Origin: Devosia sp.
GTDB lineage: Bacteria; Pseudomonadota; Alphaproteobacteria; Rhizobiales; Devosiaceae
DNA length: 64,000 bases
Assembly: GCF_014860165.1 (NCBI RefSeq)
Contig: NZ_JACZKG010000015.1
Coordinates: forward strand, 62,001-126,000
Reading direction: 5' to 3'
Made by a program: the position numbers and the translations under genes
Shown: piece by piece, positions 46,824 to 54,971 of the stretch
Layout: every line of letters begins with the position of its first letter
Position numbering within the stretch: the stretch's first letter is position 1
Notes under the pieces: model-generated
What the model saw: the letters and a program-made list of their open reading frames with translations, nothing else
The model's database searches: none
Told to the model about the DNA's origin: nothing

Positions 46824-47861
46824 TCAGACGGCCTTCGTAGATTCCGGGTCGAACCAGCGCACGCGATCTGGCTTGGGGCTCAGCCGCAATTCGTCGCCAG
46901 GTGATACCGCAAGGTCGCTGTCGAGCACGGCACGGAACGGCTTGCCACCGACTTCTGCCGTGACCAGCGTGTGCGCACCGAGTGGCTCGACGACGCGCAC
47001 GACGGCGGCAAAACCGTCTGGAGAAACCGTCAGGTCTTCCGGTCGGATGGCAAATTCGAGCGCGTCGCCTGAAGCGGGGCCAGCAACTTCCAGCCCGGCA
47101 ACCTGCCATTGGCCATTGCTGCCTCGCCTGGCCGGCAGGAAGTTCATCGGCGGATTGCCGATAAAGCTCCCGACAAAGCGAGCGGCCGGGTTGCGATAGA
47201 CTTCCACCGGGCTTGCCGCCTGTACGATCTTGCCACCATTCATCACCGATATGCGGTCGGCCAGGCTCATGGCCTCCACCTGATCGTGCGTGACGTAGAT
47301 GGTCGTCGTCTTGCTGGCGTCGAGCACGCCCTTGAGCTCGGCCCGCATTTCGAGGCGCAACAGTGCATCGAGGTTGGACAGCGGTTCGTCCATCAGGATC
47401 ACGTCGGGCTCCATGGCCAGAGCTCTGGCAACCGCCACGCGTTGGCGCTGACCGCCTGACAGCTGCCCGGAATAGCGTTTGAGCAGCTGCTCGATATGCA
47501 TCAGTTCGGCCGTCCGGTTTACCCGGCGGTCTATCTCCTGCTGCGGCAGCTTCTTCATGCGCAGGCCGAAGGCGATGTTCTCGAACACCGTCAGATGCGG
47601 AAACACCGCATAGTTCTGGAACACCATGGCAATGCCACGTTCGCGCGGGGGCAGCTTGTCGACGCGCCGACCACCGATCCACACTTCGCCCTGGCTGGGT
47701 GTTTCGAGGCCGGCGACAATGCGCAGCAACGTGGTCTTGCCACAGCCGGACGCACCCAGCAGCACCATGAATTCCTGGTCGGAAATGGTCAGGTCGATGG
47801 AGTGCAGGGCCTGGAAGCTGCCAAAGCTCTTGGCGACGTTCTTGATGACGATTTCGGCCAT
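46824..47861 (-). CDS. Carbohydrate ABC transporter ATPase (UgpC/MalK type)
   Basis: 345 residues from the ATG at 47861. Walker A GASGCGKTTLLR (about 36), signature LSGGQRQRVAVARAL (about 133), Walker B ILMDEPLSNLDA. The C-terminal regulatory TOBE/MalK-like domain includes EFAIRPEDLTVSP. Family members energise CUT1 sugar import. It lies 10 bases from the MalG-type permease. The 155-base gap to the hydrolase holds no gene. Confidence 0.94.
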   Translation of the reverse strand: MAEIVIKNVAKSFGSFQALHSIDLTISDQEFMVLLGASGCGKTTLLRIVAGLETPSQGEVWIGGRRVDKLPPRERGIAMVFQNYAVFPHLTVFENIAFGLRMKKLPQQEIDRRVNRTAELMHIEQLLKRYSGQLSGGQRQRVAVARALAMEPDVILMDEPLSNLDALLRLEMRAELKGVLDASKTTTIYVTHDQVEAMSLADRISVMNGGKIVQAASPVEVYRNPAARFVGSFIGNPPMNFLPARRGSNGQWQVAGLEVAGPASGDALEFAIRPEDLTVSPDGFAAVVRVVEPLGAHTLVTAEVGGKPFRAVLDSDLAVSPGDELRLSPKPDRVRWFDPESTKAV

Positions 47862-47871
47862 TGGACTTCTC

Positions 47872-48720
47872 CTAGCGGTTCGCGATGCCCCACATCGCAA
47901 ACAGGTATTTGCGAACGGCGAAGATGAAGATCAGGGCGGGAATGACCATGGCGGCACCGCCGGCGAATTTGAGATGCAGCGGCGACACGTTGAGGTTCTG
48001 CACCAGGAAGGCCGGCAGCGTGCGGTTCTCAATGGTCAACACGGCCGCAGCGAAGACCTCGTTCCAGGAGATGGTGAAGGCAAAGACGGCCGAAGCGGCG
48101 ATGCCTGGCAGCACCAGGGGCAGCACCACCTTCTGGAAGGCCTGCCAGCGATTGCAGCCGAGGGTCCAGGCCGCCTCCTCCAGTTCGAGGGGAATGCCGG
48201 AGAACAGCGAGAAGGTGATCAGCACGGCAAAGGGAATTGCCAGCACGGTGTGGACAATGGCGAGACCGATGGCCGTGTCGTCGAGGCCAGTGCGAATGAA
48301 CAGTACGGCCAGCGGCAGCGCCAGGAGGGGCAATGGGAAGGCGCGGGTCATGACGACCAGCATGCGGAAGGCCTCCTTGCCGGGAAAATCGAAGCGCGAC
48401 AGCGCATAGCCCGCCGGTGCGCCAATGCCGATCGACAGGATCATGGTCAAGACCGCGACCAGAACCGAGTTCCACAGGGCCTTGGCGACGCCGGCAAAGG
48501 AGATGAAGAACTGGATCGAGGAAAAATCGAAGCTTGGTATGCCCGTCTTGGGAAAACCGGTGACCTCCTGGGGCGAAGAGAGCGTATTGACCATCAGCAG
48601 GTAGATCGGCACCAGCACCCAGGCGCAGATCAACACCACGGCGGCGATGAACAGGAAGCGGCCGGCGGAACGCGCCGTCTCCACTGCCTTTGGCGTATCG
48701 TTCTCGACAGTGGCGGTCAT
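47872..48720 (-). CDS. Carbohydrate ABC permease (MalG type)
   Basis: 282 residues from the ATG at 48720, overlapping the MalF-type stop by four bases. Six hydrophobic segments with the EAA loop around EEAAWTLGCNRWQAFQKVVLPLVLPG at about residues 189 to 214, which contacts the ATPase. It forms the translocation pore with the other permease. Confidence 0.93.
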   Translation of the reverse strand: MTATVENDTPKAVETARSAGRFLFIAAVVLICAWVLVPIYLLMVNTLSSPQEVTGFPKTGIPSFDFSSIQFFISFAGVAKALWNSVLVAVLTMILSIGIGAPAGYALSRFDFPGKEAFRMLVVMTRAFPLPLLALPLAVLFIRTGLDDTAIGLAIVHTVLAIPFAVLITFSLFSGIPLELEEAAWTLGCNRWQAFQKVVLPLVLPGIAASAVFAFTISWNEVFAAAVLTIENRTLPAFLVQNLNVSPLHLKFAGGAAMVIPALIFIFAVRKYLFAMWGIANR

Positions 48721-49562
48721 ATCGTAGCCCCCTTGGGAACGCGCAGCGCACGCAGGAAGAACAGCGTGGCGGCGATGGAGATGGCGAGGATGACCAGCGC
48801 ATAGGCCGAGGCGACGTTGCGGTCCTGCAGGGTGAACTGCCACTGGAAGGTTTCGCCCATCAGGACCGGCAGTGTCGTGCCGCCAAGAGCGGTCACCACG
48901 GCAAAGACTTCGAATGCCGCAAGGGTGCGCAGGATCAGTGCCGATTGCAGGCTGGGTCGCAGCATGGGCAGCGTGATCTTGATGAAGCGCTGCCAGGCGC
49001 TGGCCCCGAACACTTCGCCGGCCTCATAATATTCCTTGGGGATCAGGCCCATGCCCGAGACCAGGATGACCATGACAATGGCTGTCGCCCGCCAGACTTC
49101 GGCCAGCACCACCGCGAGGAAAATGACCCAGATGTTCTGGTAGCCCAGGAACAGGATGGGCTGCTCGACGACGCCGAGCCCGTAGAGCATTGAATTGAGA
49201 AAGCCCGACTGCTCGAAAATGGCCAGCCAGACGATGCCCGCTGCAAGGTCGGAGAGACCGAGCGGGATGGAGAAAATATAGAGGATGGCGCTGCGGCCAG
49301 TCTGCAACTTGGTGACGATCGAGGCCATGGAGAGCGCCATGACCAGCTGGATCGGCACGACGACAGCGGCCAGCAATATGGTCCAGCCCAGCGCCGTGTT
49401 GAACTTCCAGTGCGAGGCCATGGTCTGCACATGCTGCAGCGTGAAGCCTTCCGGTCCCGTCACCGCCAGCAGCGCGATCTGGATGAACGGGTAGACGAAA
49501 AAGACCAGCAGGAACACGGTCGCCGGCAACAAGAGCAGGTAGGGCAGCGCCTTGGGGGTCAT
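48717..49562 (-). CDS. Carbohydrate ABC permease (MalF type)
   Basis: 281 residues, six hydrophobic segments. The EAA loop reads KEYYEAGEVFGASAWQRFIKITLPMLRP at about residues 185 to 212. It precedes MalG-type permease with ATGA overlap and follows the binding-protein gene, with a hairpin in the gap. No extra large periplasmic insertion as in E. coli MalF. Confidence 0.93.
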   Translation of the reverse strand: MTPKALPYLLLLPATVFLLVFFVYPFIQIALLAVTGPEGFTLQHVQTMASHWKFNTALGWTILLAAVVVPIQLVMALSMASIVTKLQTGRSAILYIFSIPLGLSDLAAGIVWLAIFEQSGFLNSMLYGLGVVEQPILFLGYQNIWVIFLAVVLAEVWRATAIVMVILVSGMGLIPKEYYEAGEVFGASAWQRFIKITLPMLRPSLQSALILRTLAAFEVFAVVTALGGTTLPVLMGETFQWQFTLQDRNVASAYALVILAISIAATLFFLRALRVPKGATI

Positions 49563-49594
49563 GGTCGTGTCCTATCGAACGGGAGCGGCTGGGA

Positions 49595-49626
49595 GCCACC
49601 CGGCGCCGCGAATGGCGTCGGGTGGC
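49595..49626 (-). other. Hairpin downstream of the sugar-binding protein gene
   Basis: GCCACCCGGCGC (49595-49606) pairs with GCGTCGGGTGGC (49615-49626) with one G-U pair and an 8-base loop. In the minus-strand mRNA it follows the SBP stop and precedes the permeases. Such hairpins often protect SBP mRNA from 3' decay or reduce read-through, raising SBP over permease levels. Confidence 0.6.
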
Positions 49627-49642
49627 AAATCCGGGAGGAGCC

Positions 49643-50908
49643 TTAGTCGACCGGGCAAGGACCTTCCGAGGCGGCGTCCGGCAGCCAGCATGGCGCATTG
49701 GCCTGCTCCATCAGGCTGCGCAGGGTACCGGCCTGTTCGTCGAGAACGGCACGGATGGGCTGGCCGCCCAGGATGATGCGCTCGAACGTATCGGTATAGA
49801 CCTGGTTGAACTGGCCGCCGAGGTCACCCAGACCCACCGGCAACAGCGCCGGCAGGGCATCGGGCGCCGAAGTCATGGCGGTGATCGCAGGACCCAGTGC
49901 CTGTGCGGAGGCCGGCAGGTCGGTCGGCAAGGCGGCGTCGGTCGTGGGGTAGAAATTGGTGGCGAGCAGCGTCGCGACCTGGGTTTCAGGCTGCATCATG
50001 AACTGGGCAAGACGCATGGAGGCGTCCATGTCCGGGGCACCTTTGGGAATGGCGATACCGGCGAGCACCGGCATGAAGCCACGTCCCATCGGGCCGGCGG
50101 GCGCCGGGAAGGCGACGAAATTGTCCGGCTGCTGATTGAAGGCATCGGCCAGGCGGGCAATGTGGTCGAAGGCCACCCAGACGTCACCGGTCAGCAGGGG
50201 CTCCTGCATGAAGGCGTAGTTGGTCGAGGCGGGGTTGGTATACTGCCAAAGCTCCTGGAACATGGTCCAGCCGGCCTCGGCTTCCGCCGATGCAAACTTC
50301 GTCACGGTCGAGCCGGCATAGGAGGGCAGCAGGAAGCCCTGGAAGAAGCGATGCTTGAGGCCCTGCGGTCCGGCCGGGAAGCCGAATTTTGGCGAACCGG
50401 TGCCCTCGGCCATGGCCTGGGCCCAATCAACCAGCTGGTCATAGGTCAGCGCATTGATATCGGCGCCTTCGGGCAGGTATTCGAGGGCCTGCTTGTTGGC
50501 GGCCATGACATAATTGGCCTGCATCCAGGGCAGGTATTTCTGCTCGGAAGTGCCGAGCTTGCCCAGTTCAAGAAAGGCGTCGCTGACGGTGATGCCCGCC
50601 AGGTCGAGGCCGGACAGGTCCGCCCAGCTATCGGCATAGGTCGACAGGTCGCCATGCAGAGCGCCGACGAGCCCGATCTGGCCCGATCCCGCTTCCAGCT
50701 CTGCCTCGAGACGGGTGATAAAGGGACCGACCTCCTGAGGTTGGAAATCGACGCCACCCTCAAAGCCGGCCAGGACGTTGTCGCGCATCCTCTGGGTTTC
50801 TTCGATCGGCGCGGCCTGCGTCGACCAGAACAAAACCTGTGCGTTGGCGGGCACTGCGAGTGTCAGCGACAATGCTGCTCCGGTGAGCCATTTGGTCGTG
50901 TTTTTCAC
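49643..50908 (-). CDS. Carbohydrate ABC transporter substrate-binding protein
   Basis: 421 residues starting at a GTG behind an AGGGAGGAC site. Signal peptide cleaved near PANA before QVLFWS. Type 1 extracellular solute-binding lobes (EAELEAGSGQIGLVGALHG; GRGFMPVLAGIAIPKGA). Sugar class cannot be told; co-regulated hydrolase hints at a glycosylated or glyceryl sugar. First transporter gene after lacI. Confidence 0.9.
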   Translation of the reverse strand: MKNTTKWLTGAALSLTLAVPANAQVLFWSTQAAPIEETQRMRDNVLAGFEGGVDFQPQEVGPFITRLEAELEAGSGQIGLVGALHGDLSTYADSWADLSGLDLAGITVSDAFLELGKLGTSEQKYLPWMQANYVMAANKQALEYLPEGADINALTYDQLVDWAQAMAEGTGSPKFGFPAGPQGLKHRFFQGFLLPSYAGSTVTKFASAEAEAGWTMFQELWQYTNPASTNYAFMQEPLLTGDVWVAFDHIARLADAFNQQPDNFVAFPAPAGPMGRGFMPVLAGIAIPKGAPDMDASMRLAQFMMQPETQVATLLATNFYPTTDAALPTDLPASAQALGPAITAMTSAPDALPALLPVGLGDLGGQFNQVYTDTFERIILGGQPIRAVLDEQAGTLRSLMEQANAPCWLPDAASEGPCPVD

Positions 50909-50926
50909 GTCTAGTCCTCCCTTTGG

Positions 50927-51982
50927 TTATTCGTTGACTTTGGGCCTGCGGGGCGCGGGCCCGTGGCTGGCGCGCAGCACAAGATCCGGCCGCACCAGGC
51001 GCGTCGCCGGCTGATCGGCCGGATTTTCGATAACCTTCACCAACATGTGCGCAAGGTCGCGAGCGCTGGCCCGGATCTTTGCGTCGAAAGTGGTAAGACC
51101 AGGCGGCGCGTAAGCACCCGCCGTGATGTTGTCGAAACCGATGACGGACAGGTCCTGTGGCACGTTGATACCGGCCTTGGCCGCCTGCTCGAGGATGGCG
51201 ATGGCGATTTCGTCGAACAGACCGATGATGGCCGTCGGACGGTCCGGGCGATGCAGCAGACGGTTGATCGCAGCGACGCTTTCCAGTCGGTCAAAGCGCG
51301 GGAACGACTCGACCGACAGGCGCACAGACGGGTCACCTTTGCGGACAATCGCGCTTTCGAGCCCGGCCTCTCGGTAGTGGCGGAAGGTCATGCGATCGGA
51401 GATCGTGACGAGGCCAATATGACGATGGCCATGGTCGTAGAGCAGATCGAAGGCTTCGCCGAAGGCTGCCTCGCCGTCCGAATCCAGCCAGTTGTGCGGA
51501 TTGGCCGGCTCGCGCAGCCGGCCATGCGAGACGGATGGAAACCGCTGCATCGCAAGATAGGCCAGTCGAGGGTCCTGCTCGGCGATGCGCGGCACCACCA
51601 TGCCGTCGGCGCGGCCGGATTCCACCACGTGGCGCAGGACCTCGAGTTCGTTCTGTCCCTGCTGCACGGTGGCAAGGAAGAGGTCCAAGCCGTGGGACAC
51701 CAGCCCCTCACCAAGGCCAGTGATAAATTCGCCAAGATAGGAGTCTACAAAGTTCGGCCCCCGAATGGGCATGAGCAGGCCAACAAAGCCACTCCGTCCC
51801 GAGACCAGCTGGCGTGCCGCGCGGTTGGGGACGTAACCGAGTTCACGCGCCGCGTGCGAAACACGCTGCCGCGTTTTAAGGGCGATCTGCTCATGGCCGG
51901 CCAAGGCGCGCGACACCGTCGTAATCGACAGGTCAAGCCTTGCGGCCAGCTCTCGCAGAGTTTTGGCCCGATTGTCGCCCAA
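50927..51982 (-). CDS. LacI family transcriptional regulator
   Basis: 351 residues from a TTG at 51982, correctly spaced from AGGGAGG; the longer TTG start at 51991 touches that site. N-terminal HTH (LRELAARLDLSITTVSRALAG) and hinge (RAARQLVSG) precede a periplasmic-binding-protein-like sensor. It is the first gene of the sugar operon and probably autoregulates: two operator-like sites lie in its promoter. Effector presumably the imported sugar or its product. Confidence 0.92.
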   Translation of the reverse strand: MGDNRAKTLRELAARLDLSITTVSRALAGHEQIALKTRQRVSHAARELGYVPNRAARQLVSGRSGFVGLLMPIRGPNFVDSYLGEFITGLGEGLVSHGLDLFLATVQQGQNELEVLRHVVESGRADGMVVPRIAEQDPRLAYLAMQRFPSVSHGRLREPANPHNWLDSDGEAAFGEAFDLLYDHGHRHIGLVTISDRMTFRHYREAGLESAIVRKGDPSVRLSVESFPRFDRLESVAAINRLLHRPDRPTAIIGLFDEIAIAILEQAAKAGINVPQDLSVIGFDNITAGAYAPPGLTTFDAKIRASARDLAHMLVKVIENPADQPATRLVRPDLVLRASHGPAPRRPKVNE

Positions 51983-51998
51983 TGCCTGCAACCCTCCC

Positions 51999-52042
51999 TA
52001 AAGCGCTTGCATTCCGGTTTTTATGAAATTGCAAACGCTTTA
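51999..52042. promoter_or_regulatory. Paired LacI-type operators
   Basis: TAAAGCGCTTGCA (51999-52011) and TGCAAACGCTTTA (52030-52042) are inverted copies with one mismatch. Each contains the CG-centred AAAGCG/CGCTTT core of LacI/GalR operators. The 31-base centre spacing would place dimers on the same side of about three helical turns. The inner site abuts the lacI ribosome site. Confidence 0.65.
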
Positions 52043-52456
52043 AATTGGTCGCATGCTCAAAATGAGCTGTCAAGCATCCGGCGTTCGCACCATGAGACCA
52101 GCTATGAAGGACGGTACAAAGACTCCGTCTTGGCATACCAATCCCGCAAGTGCTGCCGACGCAGTTAGTCGGCAACGAACAATGCTAATGTGGGCTTCAG
52201 GCTCGGGCCTGAGGGACAAGGCATGACCGGATTGGGGCCGGAAGCGGCCTAACGGCTACTAGGCAGTGGTATTGGCAAGCGGCCCCTTAAGTTAACAACC
52301 CAAGCAGCGTTCTGGGCTAGGAGGAATGCACCGCGCGACGTCGACGCCAGACGCCCTGGGCAGACTAGGACGTCAGCACTGAATGCCGTCAGCCAAGGCA
52401 GCGCGAGTATCCTTAGCCCGTCATTCAGCGCTTATGACTGGTCTCGTGTCCGTCCC
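52043..52456. other. Intergenic stretch between lacI and lysR
   Basis: About 410 bases without a convincing gene; it holds the lacI promoter at its left end. Near the LysR stop are CTAGGACGTC (52368-52377) and CCTAGGACGC (52456-52465), a partial direct repeat. Nothing else recognised. Confidence 0.4.
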
Positions 52457-53356
52457 CTAGGACGCCTCGAGCGCTGAACCCACCAGGCTGAGGCGGCACT
52501 GTTCGTGCAGTGCCTGTACATAGACGTTCTTGGCCATGAACAGGGCCTGTCCGAAATAGACCTTTACCGGCGGTAGTACATCGATCTTAACCTGTGCCAG
52601 GTCGGCGTCTTCCGGCTCCACGCACCAAGCGGGGATGATGGCAAAGCCCAGGCCGCTTTCCACGCATTTTTTGACGCTCGAACTGCCTGAGGCCGATGTC
52701 GATGCCTCGGTCTGCCCGCCGCCCTTTGCCAGGAAATCCATGGCCATGTTGCGCAGCGTCTGCCCCGGCTCATAAGTCACCATAGGCCTGCCGCGCGACC
52801 ATTCCGGAATGTCTACCGGCCGCGGCGGTGGCCCCCAGATACGGGGATAGACCAGGTTCAGGTGATAGGTGCCGAGCAGGCTTTGCGGCACAACGGGGTC
52901 GCCGAAGAACCGCTCATTGATGCAGACGTCCAAGCTCCCGTTCTTGACCAGTTCGGCCAGCGACGTGTCGCGCTCATAGGCGATCAGCTCGACGCTGGGA
53001 AACCTGGCATGGAAGGCGGCCAGCACAGAGGGCATCAGGTAGTAGAAAATGGCCTGCGGCAGGCCGATGCGCAGCACCGGGCGTTGACTGGTCACCACCA
53101 GTGCCAGCCGCTCCAGCATGATTTCCAGCTCAGGGTGCAACAGGTTGTAGAGGGCGACACCGCGCGGGGTCAGCCGGATCTTCTTGGCGCCCTGATCGGA
53201 CTCGACGAGCCGCTCATTCATGACCTGTTCCAGCCGACGCACATGGTTGGCGGCGGACTGGTAGCTCAGGTTCAGTTCCCGTGACGCCGCCGAATAGGAT
53301 CCATGCCTCGCCACGAGGTAGAAGGTCTGGATCAGCGTAAGGTTGATTTCTGCCAT
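52457..53356 (-). CDS. LysR family transcriptional regulator
   Basis: 299 residues from the ATG at 53356. The frame extends upstream but those residues look non-coding. HTH region IQTFYLVARHGSYSAASRELNLSYQSAANHVRRLEQV at the N-terminus, then a LysR substrate-binding domain. It is divergent from the amino-acid catabolic operon, whose gene at 53527 is 170 bases away, the classical arrangement for a LysR activator. The inducer is probably a substrate or intermediate. Confidence 0.9.
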   Translation of the reverse strand: MAEINLTLIQTFYLVARHGSYSAASRELNLSYQSAANHVRRLEQVMNERLVESDQGAKKIRLTPRGVALYNLLHPELEIMLERLALVVTSQRPVLRIGLPQAIFYYLMPSVLAAFHARFPSVELIAYERDTSLAELVKNGSLDVCINERFFGDPVVPQSLLGTYHLNLVYPRIWGPPPRPVDIPEWSRGRPMVTYEPGQTLRNMAMDFLAKGGGQTEASTSASGSSSVKKCVESGLGFAIIPAWCVEPEDADLAQVKIDVLPPVKVYFGQALFMAKNVYVQALHEQCRLSLVGSALEAS

Positions 53357-53428
53357 GGGCTCAAGGCTCCTGCGCTTGATCATAGAGGCCGCGGACAGGC
53401 GGGCAAGCGACGGCAGACCGAAAAGGTC

Positions 53429-53465
53429 TACAAATATGCTGCGCTTCACCCCCGCTTCATTTGTA
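53429..53465. promoter_or_regulatory. Candidate LysR binding site
   Basis: TACAAAT (53429-53435) and ATTTGTA (53459-53465) are exact inverted copies 23 bases apart in the divergent promoter region. A direct repeat GCTTCA lies between them (53443 and 53455). Size and position fit a LysR recognition site. Confidence 0.5.
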
Positions 53466-53526
53466 TCGACGCTTTCGGCAGGGGCGTCCCATTGTGTCCG
53501 GACCCGTTTCATCCCGTGTTCGTGAC

Positions 53527-54717
53527 ATGTCCCGTCCATCAAGCATTTCTTCCAGATCGCCCAGGTCCGTGGCCGTTGTCGGCGCCGGCATTGTCGGGAT
53601 GTCGGCAGCCCATTTCCTGTCACGGGCCGGCTGGCAGGTGACCGTCTATGATGCTGGTGTCGTTGCCTCGGGGGCCACAGGTTCGGCGGATGGGGCTGTC
53701 TCGGTGGCCAGCAAGAAGCCTGGCCCGCTGATGACCCTGGCGGTAGCGGCAGTCAAATTCTACGAGCAGCTCGTCGCCACCGGCATACTCGTCGATGAAT
53801 ACCTACCCCGCTCGACCTTTGTCGTGGCGTCCGACCATGAGGAACTGGCTGTGCTCGAACGCCATGCCGGCGAGCTGGAAGCGGCCGGCGTGCCGATCCG
53901 CATGCTCAAGGGTGCGGCGCTCATGGCAGTCATTGGGGCCGCCGCCCCCACGGCCATCGCCGCGGCAGAAGTCCAGCGCGAGGGCCATGCCGTCGGCTAC
54001 CGGGTGGTCGAACGGCTGCGCCAGCTGGGCGGCTTTGCCATCCGGCGCAACTGCCGCGTCTCGGGCTTCGAGTCCAGCAATGGCTGCATCACCGGCGTGA
54101 TGACGGAGCAGGGTACCGAGCCAGCCGACGCCGTGCTGCTGGCCACGGGTATTGGTTCTATGCACTTCCTCGCTGAGTCCGGTCTCATCCGTCCGCGCAA
54201 GGGACAGCTGATCGTTACCGACCGCGCCGGCGCGGACAGTCCACATTTTCCCGGCCCGCTGATGTCCTGCCGTTATCTCGTCAGCAAGGGCAGCCAGCCG
54301 GCGGACAGCGCCGTCGCATCGCGCTCACTGGGGCTGGTCATCGACCCGCTCCGCACCGGGCAATTTCTGATCGGCGGCTCGCGCGAAGATCGTGACGACC
54401 GGGAAACGGCCGATGCCGATGTCGTTGCGACCCTGCTGCGCGATGCCGTGGCGCTGTCGCCCTCGCTGGCGCAATTGCGCATCATCCGCGTTTTCTCCGG
54501 CCTGCGCGCCGCCACCCGCGACGGCATGCCCATCGTCGGTCATGTGGGTGGCGCTGAAAATCTCTGGATTGCAACGGGCTTTGAGGGGGATGGCATCTGC
54601 CTCGGCCCCATGATCGGACGCCTGTGTCAGCAGATGATCTGCGGCGAGTCACCGGAACAGGACATTTCCGCCCTCGACGCTGCCCGGTTCGGGCTAACCT
54701 TGGCGGCTGCGGCATGA
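53527..54717 (+). CDS. DadA-like FAD-dependent oxidoreductase
   Basis: 396 residues from the ATG at 53527. FAD motif VAVVGAGIVGMSAAHFLSRAGW at about residues 14 to 35, and the DadA-like C-terminal FSGLRAATRDGMPIVGHVGGAENLWIATGFEGDGI, split across two windows. D-amino-acid dehydrogenases and hydroxyproline or sarcosine oxidase beta subunits share this fold. It is the first of three genes (with the [2Fe-2S] and HcnB-like subunits) joined by ATGA overlaps, so it probably works as the beta subunit of a heterotrimeric dehydrogenase. Confidence 0.88.
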   Translation: MSRPSSISSRSPRSVAVVGAGIVGMSAAHFLSRAGWQVTVYDAGVVASGATGSADGAVSVASKKPGPLMTLAVAAVKFYEQLVATGILVDEYLPRSTFVVASDHEELAVLERHAGELEAAGVPIRMLKGAALMAVIGAAAPTAIAAAEVQREGHAVGYRVVERLRQLGGFAIRRNCRVSGFESSNGCITGVMTEQGTEPADAVLLATGIGSMHFLAESGLIRPRKGQLIVTDRAGADSPHFPGPLMSCRYLVSKGSQPADSAVASRSLGLVIDPLRTGQFLIGGSREDRDDRETADADVVATLLRDAVALSPSLAQLRIIRVFSGLRAATRDGMPIVGHVGGAENLWIATGFEGDGICLGPMIGRLCQQMICGESPEQDISALDAARFGLTLAAAA

Positions 54718-54971
54718 GCGACGTCCAGAGCTTTCTCTTCGACGGGGTCAGCATCCCCTGCACCGGTCGCGAGACCATTGCCGCAGCGCTCGAACGCGCT
54801 GGCATACGCGTTATCGGCACGGGGCAGGGTGATTGCACCGGGCGCTATTTCTGCGGCATCGGCGCCTGTCAGGCCTGTCTTGTCGCAGTCGATGGTGCGC
54901 GCATGGAGGCCTGCCTCACGCCCGCTCGCGGCGGCCTGCAGGTCAAGCGCATTTTACCGGTGTCGCCATGA
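54714..54971 (+). CDS. [2Fe-2S]-binding small subunit (HcnA-like)
   Basis: 85 residues, from an ATG overlapping the previous stop. Plant-type [2Fe-2S] cysteines C47-x4-C52-x2-C55-x11-C67 are intact (YFCGIGACQACLVAV); C41 lies just upstream. It carries electrons in the flavin dehydrogenase complex, like the gamma subunit of D-hydroxyproline dehydrogenase or HcnA. It overlaps the next gene by four bases. Confidence 0.88.
   Translation: MSDVQSFLFDGVSIPCTGRETIAAALERAGIRVIGTGQGDCTGRYFCGIGACQACLVAVDGARMEACLTPARGGLQVKRILPVSP

Noticed and set aside
46669-47682. N-terminal extension of the glycoside hydrolase frame
   Set aside because: Reads through the ABC ATPase in another frame; hydrolase homology starts at 46668.
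38980-52456. att repeat of the tRNA-Ser 3' end
   Set aside because: I looked for the TTCGAATCCCATCCTCTCC end elsewhere in the window by eye and did not find it.
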